DNA of 64,000 bases, taken from NCBI RefSeq assembly GCF_001429045.1, contig NZ_LMHY01000030.1, forward strand, positions 1 to 64,000, written 5' to 3'. This document shows positions 36,622-44,269 of the stretch, piece after piece. Both the position numbers and the translations under genes were made by a program. This stretch comes from Pseudomonas sp. Root71 (GTDB lineage: Bacteria > Pseudomonadota > Gammaproteobacteria > Pseudomonadales > Pseudomonadaceae). Within the stretch, counting starts at the first letter, position 1. Every line of letters begins with the position of its first letter. The notes beneath the pieces are model-generated. The model saw only the letters and a program-made list of their open reading frames with translations, did not search any database and had not been told where the DNA came from.

Positions 36622-36885
36622 ACGAGTAACTCCTGTTTTTCGGAAAGTCTGCCGGGTGTCTTGCCGGCAGGGTTACCTGGGATATTGCGAACGCTATGCC
36701 AACTTTGAAACAAAGAACAAAGCTTTATAAATCAACAAGTTATAAAATCAGCCAAATTTCGAAATCATGCAAAATGCACGAGAAGCACAAACTCTGCATG
36801 CAAGTTGCGGGTTTATGGAAAGTTCCTAAGATGCTGAAATTTCTGAGCTTTATCTGCAGCATTTAACGACAGGTCGACAAACAGG
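36622..36885. other. AT-rich upstream region of the BON gene
   Basis: About 264 bases without a gene, with several TATAA and AAAGAA stretches. On the minus strand TTGGCATAGCGTTCGCA (36686-36702) has GG and GC 12 bases apart and could be a degenerate sigma-54 promoter about 54 bases before the BON gene. The -12 half is imperfect. Confidence 0.35.
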
Positions 36886-36906
36886 AAAAACCCCGCAAAA
36901 GCGGGG
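36886..36906 (-). terminator. pilA rho-independent terminator
   Basis: On the minus strand CCCCGC-TTTT-GCGGGG followed by TTTTT, 16 bases past the pilA stop. Confidence 0.92.
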
Positions 36907-36921
36907 ACTTGATTCAGCACT

Positions 36922-37344
36922 TCATGCCGCAGACCCGGAACAACCTTTAGGCAAGTAGTCCTCGGAAACGCTGCTCTTGCATGACCAACCTTTGGTTTCG
37001 TCCCGTGTCAGGGTAACGGTTTTGTCCTGGACCACCCCCGGGGCATTGCGCAACGTACAAACGATTGATCCCGCTCCCGCCTGCGTTGTAGCCGTCACAG
37101 ACAGGGCGCAGTGGTTGGTCGATGCCTTGCCAGCGGGTGCCACGTTGGCAATTGTCGGGGTTTCCCCCTGGTTGATCACATCCTCGAACGGCACCTTCAT
37201 TGCAGTCAGCTCGGCCAGTGCCGCCGTGACCTTGGCCCGGGCCTGGTACTTGGAATACATCGGCAGGCCCAGTGTTGCCAGGATCCCGATGATCGCCACC
37301 ACGACGAGCAACTCGATCAGGGTAAAACCTTTCTGATTGTTCAT
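36922..37344 (-). CDS. pilA: PilA, type IVa major pilin
   Basis: 140 residues. The class III leader MNNQKG is cut by PilD before Phe (GFTLIELLVVVAIIGILATLG), with the essential Glu5. The C-terminal globular part contains four cysteines, the last two closing a short loop (CKSSVSEDYLPKGC) like a disulfide D-region. ATG 37344 is chosen for the pilin leader; the longer frame has no support. A sigma-54 promoter lies 50-65 bases upstream. It is divergent from pilC, whereas in P. aeruginosa pilB lies between them. Confidence 0.95.
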   Translation of the reverse strand: MNNQKGFTLIELLVVVAIIGILATLGLPMYSKYQARAKVTAALAELTAMKVPFEDVINQGETPTIANVAPAGKASTNHCALSVTATTQAGAGSIVCTLRNAPGVVQDKTVTLTRDETKGWSCKSSVSEDYLPKGCSGSAA

Positions 37345-37391
37345 GTACAAGCTCCATGCATGAGTCGAAGGCTCATGACCTGCCCCATGGC

Positions 37392-37408
37392 AGCACAGCC
37401 TGTGCCAA
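37392..37408 (-). promoter_or_regulatory. pilA sigma-54 promoter
   Basis: On the minus strand TTGGCACAGGCTGTGCT, with GG and GC 12 bases apart. The predicted start near 37382 gives a ~37-base leader. The perfect hairpin AAGCCCCTG-TTGG-CAGGGGCTT lies just upstream of the -24 box (37415-37436). PilR would be the expected activator. Confidence 0.85.
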
Positions 37409-37570
37409 GGCCAGAAGCCCCTGTTGGCAGGGGCTTGGTGGCCCGCAAAGCCCTTACCTACTACCAGGATCAGCACTATCTGACGTTTTTTGTCACCTCA
37501 CCGAGTGGGTTTGGCCCCGTCCCTTGACTAGGCTATAAGAGCAGTTCAATCGGAATACCCAGGACTGAAC

Positions 37571-38788
37571 ATGGCGGTCAAGGCAGCGAAAATCAGCGTG
37601 TATGCATGGGAAGGCATCGACCGCAAAGGCACAAAAGTGACCGGCGAACTCAGCGCTCAAAACCCGGCGCTGATCAAGGCGAAACTGCGCAAGCAAGGCA
37701 TCAGTCCCGGCAAGGTGCGCAAGAAAAACCCTTCGGTTTTCGACATGGGCAAGCGCATCAAGGCCCAGGACATTGCCCTGTTCACCCGGCAAATGGCGAC
37801 GATGATGAAGGCCGGCGTGCCGTTGTTGCAGTCGTTCGACATCATCGGCGAAGGCTTCGACAATCCGGCCATGCGCAAGCTGGTGGACGAACTGAAACAG
37901 GAAGTTGCGGCAGGCAGCAGTTTCGCCGCCGCCCTGCGCAAGAAGCCCCGGTATTTCGATGAGCTGTATTGCAACCTGGTGGATGCCGGCGAGCAGGCCG
38001 GTGCCCTCGATACCCTTTTGGAGCGGGTCGCAACCTACAAGGAAAAAAGCGAAAGCCTCAAGGCCAGGATCAGAAAAGCCATGACCTACCCGCTGGTGGT
38101 GGTGTTCGTCGCGGCGATTGTCACCGGGATTCTGCTGGTCAATGTCGTGCCGCAGTTCGAATCCGTGTTCAAAGGCTTTGGCGCCGAACTGCCGGCCTTC
38201 ACCGTGATGGTCATTGGCCTGTCGCAATTCATGCAGGCCTGGTGGTGGGTGGTCCTTGGCGCGCTGGTCACAACGGCCTTCGGCGTGCGCCACGCCCTCA
38301 GGACATCCCCGGCCTTCCGTGACCGGATGGACACCTGGCTGCTGAAACTGCCGCTGGTGGGCACCCTGATGCACAAGTCCGCCGTGGCCCGGTTCGCCCG
38401 TACACTGTCGACCACTTTCGCTGCCGGCGTGCCGCTGGTGGAGGCCCTGGAATCAGTGGCCGGTGCGACCGGCAATGTCGTGTTCAAGCACGCGGTATTG
38501 CGCATCCGGCAGGACATCTCGACCGGCATGCAATTGCACTTCGCCATGCGCACCTGCGGCGTCTTTCCGAACATGGCGATACAAATGACTGCAATCGGCG
38601 AAGAGTCCGGCACCCTGGACGCTATGCTCGACAAAGTCGCGGGGTTCTACGAAGACAACGTCGATAACATGGTCGATAACCTCACCAGTCTGATGGAGCC
38701 GTTCATCATGGTGGTGCTGGGTGTTATCGTCGGTGGACTGGTAGTTGCCATGTACCTGCCGATCTTCCAACTTGGCTCAGCGATCTGA
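37571..38788 (+). CDS. pilC: PilC, type IV pilus inner-membrane platform protein
   Basis: 405 residues, GspF/PilC family. Two cytoplasmic helical-bundle domains (FTRQMATMMKAGVPLLQSF and FARTLSTTFAAGVPLVEAL) each precede membrane helices; the final helix is PFIMVVLGVIVGGLVVAMYL. It anchors the assembly ATPase PilB and links it to the pilus. It begins 226 bases from the divergent pilA, and no pilB lies between. It is 1 base from pilD and forms an operon through yacG. Confidence 0.96.
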   Translation: MAVKAAKISVYAWEGIDRKGTKVTGELSAQNPALIKAKLRKQGISPGKVRKKNPSVFDMGKRIKAQDIALFTRQMATMMKAGVPLLQSFDIIGEGFDNPAMRKLVDELKQEVAAGSSFAAALRKKPRYFDELYCNLVDAGEQAGALDTLLERVATYKEKSESLKARIRKAMTYPLVVVFVAAIVTGILLVNVVPQFESVFKGFGAELPAFTVMVIGLSQFMQAWWWVVLGALVTTAFGVRHALRTSPAFRDRMDTWLLKLPLVGTLMHKSAVARFARTLSTTFAAGVPLVEALESVAGATGNVVFKHAVLRIRQDISTGMQLHFAMRTCGVFPNMAIQMTAIGEESGTLDAMLDKVAGFYEDNVDNMVDNLTSLMEPFIMVVLGVIVGGLVVAMYLPIFQLGSAI

Positions 38789-38789
38789 C

Positions 38790-39662
38790 ATGCCCTTGAA
38801 TGAAATCCTGATTCACTCTGCGCTGGCCTTTGTCGTTCTCGCAGGCATCACCGGTCTGCTGGTCGGCAGTTTTCTCAATGTCGTGATTTGGCGCCTGCCG
38901 AAAATGCTCGAACGCGACTGGCGCGAGCAGGCCCATGACATTCTCGGCCTGCCTGGCGAAACGCCACTGCCGACTTACAACCTGTTGCTGCCCCACTCCC
39001 AGTGCCCGCACTGCGGTCACCGCATCCGCGCCTGGGAAAACATCCCGCTGCTCAGTTATTTGTTTTTACGCGGCCGCTGCTCAGCCTGTGCGGCAGCGAT
39101 CAGCCCGCGCTATCCGTTGACCGAACTGGCCTGCGGTCTGTTGTCGGCGTTTGTGGCCTGGCACTTTGGCTTCGGTTGGCCAGCCGCCCTGGTGCTGATC
39201 CTGAGCTGGGGGTTGCTGGCGATGAGCCTGATCGACGCCGAACATCAGATATTGCCGGACGTACTGGTGCTGCCGTTGATATGGCTGGGGTTGATCGTCA
39301 ACAGCTTCGGCCTGTTCGTGTCGTTGCACGAGGCGCTTTGGGGGGCGATTGCCGGCTACGGCCTGCTGTGGTCGGTGTTCTGGCTGTTCAAGCTGGTCAC
39401 AGGCAAGGACGGCATGGGCTACGGCGATTTCAAGCTGCTGGCGATGCTGGGCGCCTGGGGTGGCTGGCAGATTTTGCCCCTGACCATCCTGCTGTCCTCG
39501 CTGGTGGGTGCCATTATCGGGCTGATACTGCTGCGCTGGCGCAACGCAAAAACCTCGACGCCGATCCCTTTCGGCCCCTATCTGGCCATTGCCGGCTGGA
39601 TTGCGTTGCTCTGGGGTGGTCAAATAACCGACCTCTATTGGCAGTTTGTCGGTTTGAAATGA
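38790..39662 (+). CDS. pilD: PilD, prepilin leader peptidase / N-methyltransferase
   Basis: 290 residues, a membrane aspartyl protease that cuts and methylates type IV pilins and type II pseudopilins. The N-terminal zinc module CPHCGHRIRAWENIP with CSAC (four Cys) is intact. The catalytic aspartates lie in SLIDAEHQILPD and GMGYGDFKLL. About eight hydrophobic helices. ATG 38790 is chosen because it follows the pilC stop by one base. It likely also serves type II secretion elsewhere in the genome. Confidence 0.97.
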   Translation: MPLNEILIHSALAFVVLAGITGLLVGSFLNVVIWRLPKMLERDWREQAHDILGLPGETPLPTYNLLLPHSQCPHCGHRIRAWENIPLLSYLFLRGRCSACAAAISPRYPLTELACGLLSAFVAWHFGFGWPAALVLILSWGLLAMSLIDAEHQILPDVLVLPLIWLGLIVNSFGLFVSLHEALWGAIAGYGLLWSVFWLFKLVTGKDGMGYGDFKLLAMLGAWGGWQILPLTILLSSLVGAIIGLILLRWRNAKTSTPIPFGPYLAIAGWIALLWGGQITDLYWQFVGLK

Positions 39663-40282
39663 ATAGCCCTGTGGAAAAACCCTGGATTCTCGGCCTGACC
39701 GGCGGCATCGGCAGCGGCAAAAGCGCGGCCGCCCAACACTTCATCGACCTGGGCGTGCATGTGGTCGACGCCGATCATGCCGCTCGCTGGGTAGTGGAAC
39801 CCGGCCGCCCGGCACTGGCACAAATCGCCGAACACTTCGGCCCCGGCGTGTTGCAGGCCGACGGGCAACTGGACCGCGCGGCGCTACGCAAATTGATCTT
39901 CGAAGTGCCTGAAGAGCGCCGCTGGCTGGAGGCCCTCCTGCATCCGCTGATCGGCGAGGAAATCGCTCACCACCTGGCGCTGGCAAAATCGCCTTATGCG
40001 ATTCTGGTTTCGCCGCTGCTGATCGAGTCCGGACAATACGCCATGACCCAACGGGTGCTGGTGATCGATGCCCCCGAACAATTGCAGATCGAACGCACCC
40101 TGCAACGTGACCAGACCAGCGAGCAGCAAGTCCAGGCGATCCTCAAGGCCCAGTCCAGCCGCCAGGATCGCGTGAGCCATGCAGACGACGTCGTGGTCAA
40201 TGACCGCGACCTTGCCTGGCTGCACAGCGAGGTCGAACGCCTGCATCACTTTTATCTATCTTTGCGTGGAGGCCAGTCATGA
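39659..40282 (+). CDS. coaE: Dephospho-CoA kinase
   Basis: 207 residues. It phosphorylates dephospho-CoA in the last step of CoA synthesis. P-loop GLTGGIGSGKS at about 13-23, and the DADH motif (VVDADHAARWV) binding CoA. The ATG overlaps the pilD stop (ATGA), and it overlaps yacG likewise, so pilD-coaE-yacG are coupled. The same trio follows pilC across Pseudomonas. Confidence 0.97.
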   Translation: MNSPVEKPWILGLTGGIGSGKSAAAQHFIDLGVHVVDADHAARWVVEPGRPALAQIAEHFGPGVLQADGQLDRAALRKLIFEVPEERRWLEALLHPLIGEEIAHHLALAKSPYAILVSPLLIESGQYAMTQRVLVIDAPEQLQIERTLQRDQTSEQQVQAILKAQSSRQDRVSHADDVVVNDRDLAWLHSEVERLHHFYLSLRGGQS

Positions 40283-40479
40283 GCCAACCAACAACCGTCG
40301 AATGCCCAACCTGTGGCGCCCCCGTGGAATGGACCGCCGAAAGCAAGTTCCGGCCATTCTGCTCCGACCGCTGCAAACTGATCGACCTGGGTGCCTGGGC
40401 GTCCGAAGAGCACAAGATTCCGGTGGCTCCCGATGCCGAGGACGAGATGTTCAGCGGTGACTTCGACCCGCGTCACTGA
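40279..40479 (+). CDS. yacG: DNA gyrase inhibitor YacG, zinc-binding
   Basis: 66 residues. A small zinc protein that binds the GyrB C-terminus and blocks DNA binding by gyrase in E. coli. Four zinc ligands: CPTCG near the start and CSDRC at about 34-38. The conserved RPFCSDRCKLIDLGAWA is intact. ATG overlaps the coaE stop. Confidence 0.96.
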   Translation: MSQPTTVECPTCGAPVEWTAESKFRPFCSDRCKLIDLGAWASEEHKIPVAPDAEDEMFSGDFDPRH

Positions 40480-40514
40480 TCCATCGAATGGGCGATTCCA
40501 GGTCTTGATGCGGA

Positions 40515-41204
40515 TCAGGACTTGGGATCGTCGTCCTTCCAGGGAGCCGAGAGGTAACGGGTGCGGTTGAACGTTTCCAGCCACTCCGGGCAGAACACCA
40601 CCAGCGCACTGACGATCATGCCGTTGATAAACGCTTCGGGGAAAATGATCAGCCACAGGTAACCGACAAAATCCTCAAGCCAGTACGGCATCTCGAAACG
40701 CTCGTCGAACCACAGCAACCAAAGCGCCAGCAGCAGGCACAGCAACGCCGACAGCGCCGCCGCAAAAAATCCGGAAACGAAGATATACACGAAGGGATTT
40801 CGTGGCTGCGCCCGCTCCACCAGAATGGCGCAGCACTCGGTGACCAGCACCGGCAGCGCAATCAACAGCGCGCCATTGACCCCGACCGCCGCCAGGTCCT
40901 GTCGACCGAGCAACACCAACCCCGTTTGTGCAACCAACCCGCCAACCAGCGCCAACGGCCAGTCCAGCAGCAGCGTCACCGCTGTCATGCCGATGAAGTG
41001 GTAAGACACGCCGGTATCAAAGTCGCGCCGCACCAGCCACAACAGAAACAGCGCAAACACCGTTCCGAGCAGCAGATGCTGACGACGGCTGTCGGTGAAC
41101 AGCTCAACCCATGGCGCGCGACAGATCGCCCAGATCAACACCGGCACATAGATCAGCCAGCCGACCGCAAGGGTTTGCGATGACAGCAACTCTGCACCGA
41201 TCAT
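40515..41204 (-). CDS. CbiM-like energy-coupling factor transporter permease
   Basis: 229 residues, nearly all hydrophobic helices (about six or seven). The conserved HFIGMTAVTLLLDWPLALVGG near residue 67 and an acidic/aromatic loop (WFDERFEMPYWLEDFVGYLW) fit the CbiM/NikM substrate-binding family for cobalt or nickel. No partner ATPase or CbiQ is next to it. ATG 41204 is chosen, with GGGAGG 11 bases ahead; TTG at 41234 would give 239 residues. Ion specificity cannot be told. Confidence 0.75.
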   Translation of the reverse strand: MIGAELLSSQTLAVGWLIYVPVLIWAICRAPWVELFTDSRRQHLLLGTVFALFLLWLVRRDFDTGVSYHFIGMTAVTLLLDWPLALVGGLVAQTGLVLLGRQDLAAVGVNGALLIALPVLVTECCAILVERAQPRNPFVYIFVSGFFAAALSALLCLLLALWLLWFDERFEMPYWLEDFVGYLWLIIFPEAFINGMIVSALVVFCPEWLETFNRTRYLSAPWKDDDPKS

Positions 41205-41275
41205 GGCTACGCGCGCCTCCCAAGCGAAGAACAACAGACTTTCAGTCTACACCGCCACTCGCCCGCCCTTCGACT

Positions 41276-41410
41276 TCAAGCCCAATGCCGCGGATCGCTC
41301 ATCACCGCGTCATGTTCGGCGAACAGCTTCGGTAGCTCTGACTTGAGAAAGTCCACCCGGGTGCGGACCTTACCATCGAAAAAACGTCGCGAAGGATAGC
41401 GCGATGACTG
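41276..41410 (-). pseudogene. 3' remnant of a LysR-type regulator
   Basis: The minus strand encodes about 44 residues with no start codon: SSRYPSRRFFDGKVRTRVDF then LKSELPKLFAEHDAVMSDPRHWA and TGA. PSRR...KVRTRVDFLKSEL is the typical tail of a LysR effector-binding domain. A TAA lies just upstream in frame and nothing recognisable remains of the rest of the gene. It is probably the leftover of a deletion between the CbiM-like gene and the DUF2790 gene. Confidence 0.75.
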
Positions 41411-41508
41411 TTACGTTTTATGTAAGGCTGCATCCCCGGTTCGCCCCTTTATCCGTCGGTGGCAAAGACTAAAATTCAGACATCGAATCCGACACGGAGC
41501 ATGCCAAT

Positions 41509-41751
41509 ATGAAAACGTTGATCAGCCTGTTGCTGACCGTCATCGCCACCTCGGCCATGGCCGCCGACAACGAGCCCCTCGCGGTCCTGTACAACCCGGC
41601 GCAGCCACTGGACATCGCCAAGGTGGTTTCGGTGTCCGACACGGCGACTGCGTGCGGGGTTGTACCGGCGACCATGGAATACATTGATCATCAAGGACAG
41701 GCCCATCGCGTGACCTACAACGTCATGGGTGATTGCACCAGCAACCTGTGA
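41509..41751 (+). CDS. DUF2790 periplasmic protein
   Basis: 80 residues: signal peptide MKTLISLLLTVIATSAMA then a ~60-residue domain typical of Pseudomonas DUF2790 proteins (YNPAQPLDIAKVVSV, CGVVPATMEYIDHQGQ, and two cysteines that may pair). Some family members respond to copper or stress; no function is proven. The ATG is preceded by GGAGCAT. Converges on the porin gene with 9 bases between stops. Confidence 0.85.
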   Translation: MKTLISLLLTVIATSAMAADNEPLAVLYNPAQPLDIAKVVSVSDTATACGVVPATMEYIDHQGQAHRVTYNVMGDCTSNL

Positions 41752-41760
41752 TCGCCAGGC

Positions 41761-43029
41761 TCACAGCAAGGTCCATGTGTAGCTGAGGATCAAGCGGTTC
41801 TCGTCGATATCACTGCGGTAGTTGGAACGTGCCATCGCGTTGCGCACACGGATGCCAAGGCCTTTGAGGCTGCCGCTCTGCAACACATAGCCGATATCCA
41901 GGTCACGCTCGCGATCCTTGCCTTCATAGCCCTTGCCGGTATCGACGTTATTGCCGCTGATGTAGCGCACGGTGCTGGTCAGCCCCGGTACGCCGAGCGC
42001 CGCGAAGTCGTAGCCGTAGCGCACCTGCCAGGAACGTTCATCGGTGAAGGCGAACTCATAGGTCGGCACTTCGTTGCCCAACGGCGAGATGTTGGCAAAC
42101 ACCCGTGGGAACGCACTGTCACCGAACATGCCCTGATAGCCGACGTAAAACGTATGGCCGCCACGCTTGGCCGACAGCAACGAGAAGAACGCCTGGTTGT
42201 CGATGTTACCCAGCAGTTTGTTGCCGTCCTCGCGCGAATCGTAGTAACCGAGGTTGGCGCCGAGGATCCAGTCGCCCACCGGCTCACTGTGCTTTAAACC
42301 CAGAAAACGCTGGTTGTAGATATCTTCCAGTTGCCCGTACCAGGCGCTGATCGAGCTGCGCTTGTCGTTGAAGACATAATCAGCGCCGGCAAAATTGAAA
42401 CCGTCACTGCTGACCTGGCGCTGCGGCACGTGCCCCAGCATTGCTTGCATCTTTTCGTCGCCAGCCTCGTTGCGCAGGCTGGTTGAACTCAAGTGACCAC
42501 CCTGCAGCGTCAGGCCATTGATCTCGTTGGAGGTGATGCTTGCGCCCTGATAACTGGGTGGCAGCAGACGAATATCACTGAATACCAACACCGGCAGATT
42601 GGGTTGCAGCTCACCGACTTTCAGTTCGGTTTTGGAGTAGCGCATCTTCAACGCGCCTTCCAGTCGGCTGTAGTTGTCCGCCGCGCGGCCGTCGCCCTGC
42701 ACCGGCAGCAAACCGGTATTGGTCCGGTCCGGGGCACTGTCGAGCTTGAGGCCGAGCAAGCCAATGACGTCCACCCCAAACCCGACGGTGCCCTGGGTGT
42801 ATCCGGACTTCACATTGAGGATGAAACCCTGTGCCCACTCTTCAGCCTTCGATTGCTGGTTGGCGCCGACGATGTCGGAATAGTCGCGACTGAAGTAATA
42901 ATTGCGCGCCTGCAACGTCGCGGTGGTGTCTTCGATAAAGCCTTTTTCAGCGGCCATCGCACCTGTGGATAAACTCGAGACGACAGCCAGGGACAACGCC
43001 GAACCAGTTGTTGGGAGAATCTGTTTCAT
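41761..43029 (-). CDS. benF: OprD-family outer-membrane porin, BenF-like
   Basis: 422 residues with a signal peptide (MKQILPTTGSALSLAVVSS... ending AMAAEKG) and an 18-strand OprD-type barrel; it ends in a terminal aromatic/Leu strand (RLILSYTWTLL). The porin likely passes aromatic acids into the periplasm. It is the third gene of benK-benE-benF on the minus strand, 16 bases after benE. The gene name rests on context; exact substrate is not shown. A Crc-type A-rich motif precedes the ATG. Confidence 0.85.
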   Translation of the reverse strand: MKQILPTTGSALSLAVVSSLSTGAMAAEKGFIEDTTATLQARNYYFSRDYSDIVGANQQSKAEEWAQGFILNVKSGYTQGTVGFGVDVIGLLGLKLDSAPDRTNTGLLPVQGDGRAADNYSRLEGALKMRYSKTELKVGELQPNLPVLVFSDIRLLPPSYQGASITSNEINGLTLQGGHLSSTSLRNEAGDEKMQAMLGHVPQRQVSSDGFNFAGADYVFNDKRSSISAWYGQLEDIYNQRFLGLKHSEPVGDWILGANLGYYDSREDGNKLLGNIDNQAFFSLLSAKRGGHTFYVGYQGMFGDSAFPRVFANISPLGNEVPTYEFAFTDERSWQVRYGYDFAALGVPGLTSTVRYISGNNVDTGKGYEGKDRERDLDIGYVLQSGSLKGLGIRVRNAMARSNYRSDIDENRLILSYTWTLL

Positions 43030-43039
43030 CGTTTTTCTC

Positions 43040-43050
43040 TTATTGTTATT
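43040..43050 (-). promoter_or_regulatory. Hfq/Crc A-rich motif before the BenF-like porin gene
   Basis: On the minus strand AATAACAATAA, containing AATAACAA and AACAATAA (both AANAANAA), followed by GAGAAAAACG and the ATG. Position at the ribosome site supports translational repression by Hfq/Crc. Confidence 0.6.
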
Positions 43051-44266
43051 GATCGACTGGTTGAAGGACTTCAGTTGCAGTGGATTTGCGACGGGGAAAG
43101 GGACGACGGGCGCTCAACAGCACATGGGTGACCATGCCGAAAATCAGCCCCCAGAACGCTGCGGACAAACCGAACAACGACATGCCCGAAGCCGTGACCA
43201 GGAATGTCACCAGCGCGGCTTCACGATCGCTCGGTACCGCCATCGCACCCGTTAACGCGCCGGCAATGGCTGCGAACAGGGCCAGCCCGGCCAGCGCCGC
43301 GATCAACTCTTTGGGGAACGCTGAAAACAGCGAGACCAGCGTGGCGCCGAAGATCCCCAACAGCAGGTAGCACAGGCCGCCGCCGACCCCGGCCACATAG
43401 CGCTTGCGAGGATCCTCGTGGGCTTCGCGACCGGTGCAGATCGCCGCGGTGATCGCCGCCAGATTCAGTCCATGGCAACCGAACGGCGCCAGCAGTGCCG
43501 TGCCCAGCGCGCTGCTGGTGATGATCGGGCTCGCCGGCGTCGGATATCCACTGGCGCGCAACACCGCCATGCCGGGCACGAACTGACCGGTCAGCGCCAC
43601 CATCACCAGCGGCAAGGCGATGTTCAGGATCGCGCCCAGGCTGAATTCAGGCGTGATCCACACCGGCGTGGCCAGGCCGATCACCAGCGCTTCACGATGC
43701 AAATCACCGGTGAACGCGGCAATCGAACAGCCCACCAGCAGCACCATCATCACTGCATAACGCGGCATCACACGCTTGCAGATCAGGTACGTGGCAAACA
43801 TCGCCAGGACCAGCAGCGGCTTGTGTTGCATCGACACGAACAGCCCGGTGCCGAAACTGAACAGGATCCCCGCCAGCATCGCCGCCGCGATGGCGGCGGG
43901 CAGCTTGCTGATGATCCGGTCGAAAGCCCCCGAGATGCCGACCACGAAAATGATCAGGCTGCTGACCAGATAAGCCCCCACCGCCTCTGCCATGGAAATG
44001 TCCGGCAACAGTGTCACCAGCAACGCCGAACCCGGCGCCGACCAGGCGATGATCACCGGAACGCGGTAGCGCAGGCTCAAACCGATGCCGAGCACGGCGC
44101 TGCCGATGGAGATCGCCCAGATCCAGGATGACAACACTTCCCGCGAAAGATGTGCCGCTTCTGCCGCCTGAAAGATGATCACCAACGGGCCAGCGTAGGA
44201 AATCACCGTGGCAATGAATCCAGCCACGGCGGCTGACAACGAGAAGTCCTGGAAAAACGCTTTCAT
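43046..44266 (-). CDS. benE: BenE-type benzoate/H+ symporter
   Basis: 406 residues with about 12 hydrophobic helices of the BenE family. Typical sequences: FSLSAAVAGFIATVISYAGPL at the start, AWSAPGSALLVTLLPD, CHGLNLAAITAAICTG. It takes benzoate-like acids through the inner membrane with protons. It lies 3 bases after the benK stop. No benABCD oxygenase genes are in the window, so the compound and its catabolic pathway must be inferred from elsewhere. Confidence 0.92.
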   Translation of the reverse strand: MKAFFQDFSLSAAVAGFIATVISYAGPLVIIFQAAEAAHLSREVLSSWIWAISIGSAVLGIGLSLRYRVPVIIAWSAPGSALLVTLLPDISMAEAVGAYLVSSLIIFVVGISGAFDRIISKLPAAIAAAMLAGILFSFGTGLFVSMQHKPLLVLAMFATYLICKRVMPRYAVMMVLLVGCSIAAFTGDLHREALVIGLATPVWITPEFSLGAILNIALPLVMVALTGQFVPGMAVLRASGYPTPASPIITSSALGTALLAPFGCHGLNLAAITAAICTGREAHEDPRKRYVAGVGGGLCYLLLGIFGATLVSLFSAFPKELIAALAGLALFAAIAGALTGAMAVPSDREAALVTFLVTASGMSLFGLSAAFWGLIFGMVTHVLLSARRPFPRRKSTATEVLQPVDQ

Positions 44267-44269
44267 GAT

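Noticed and set aside
40515..41204. Full cobalt or nickel ECF transporter operon
   Set aside because: No ATPase, CbiQ or CbiN gene is adjacent; the neighbours are coaE-yacG and a LysR remnant.
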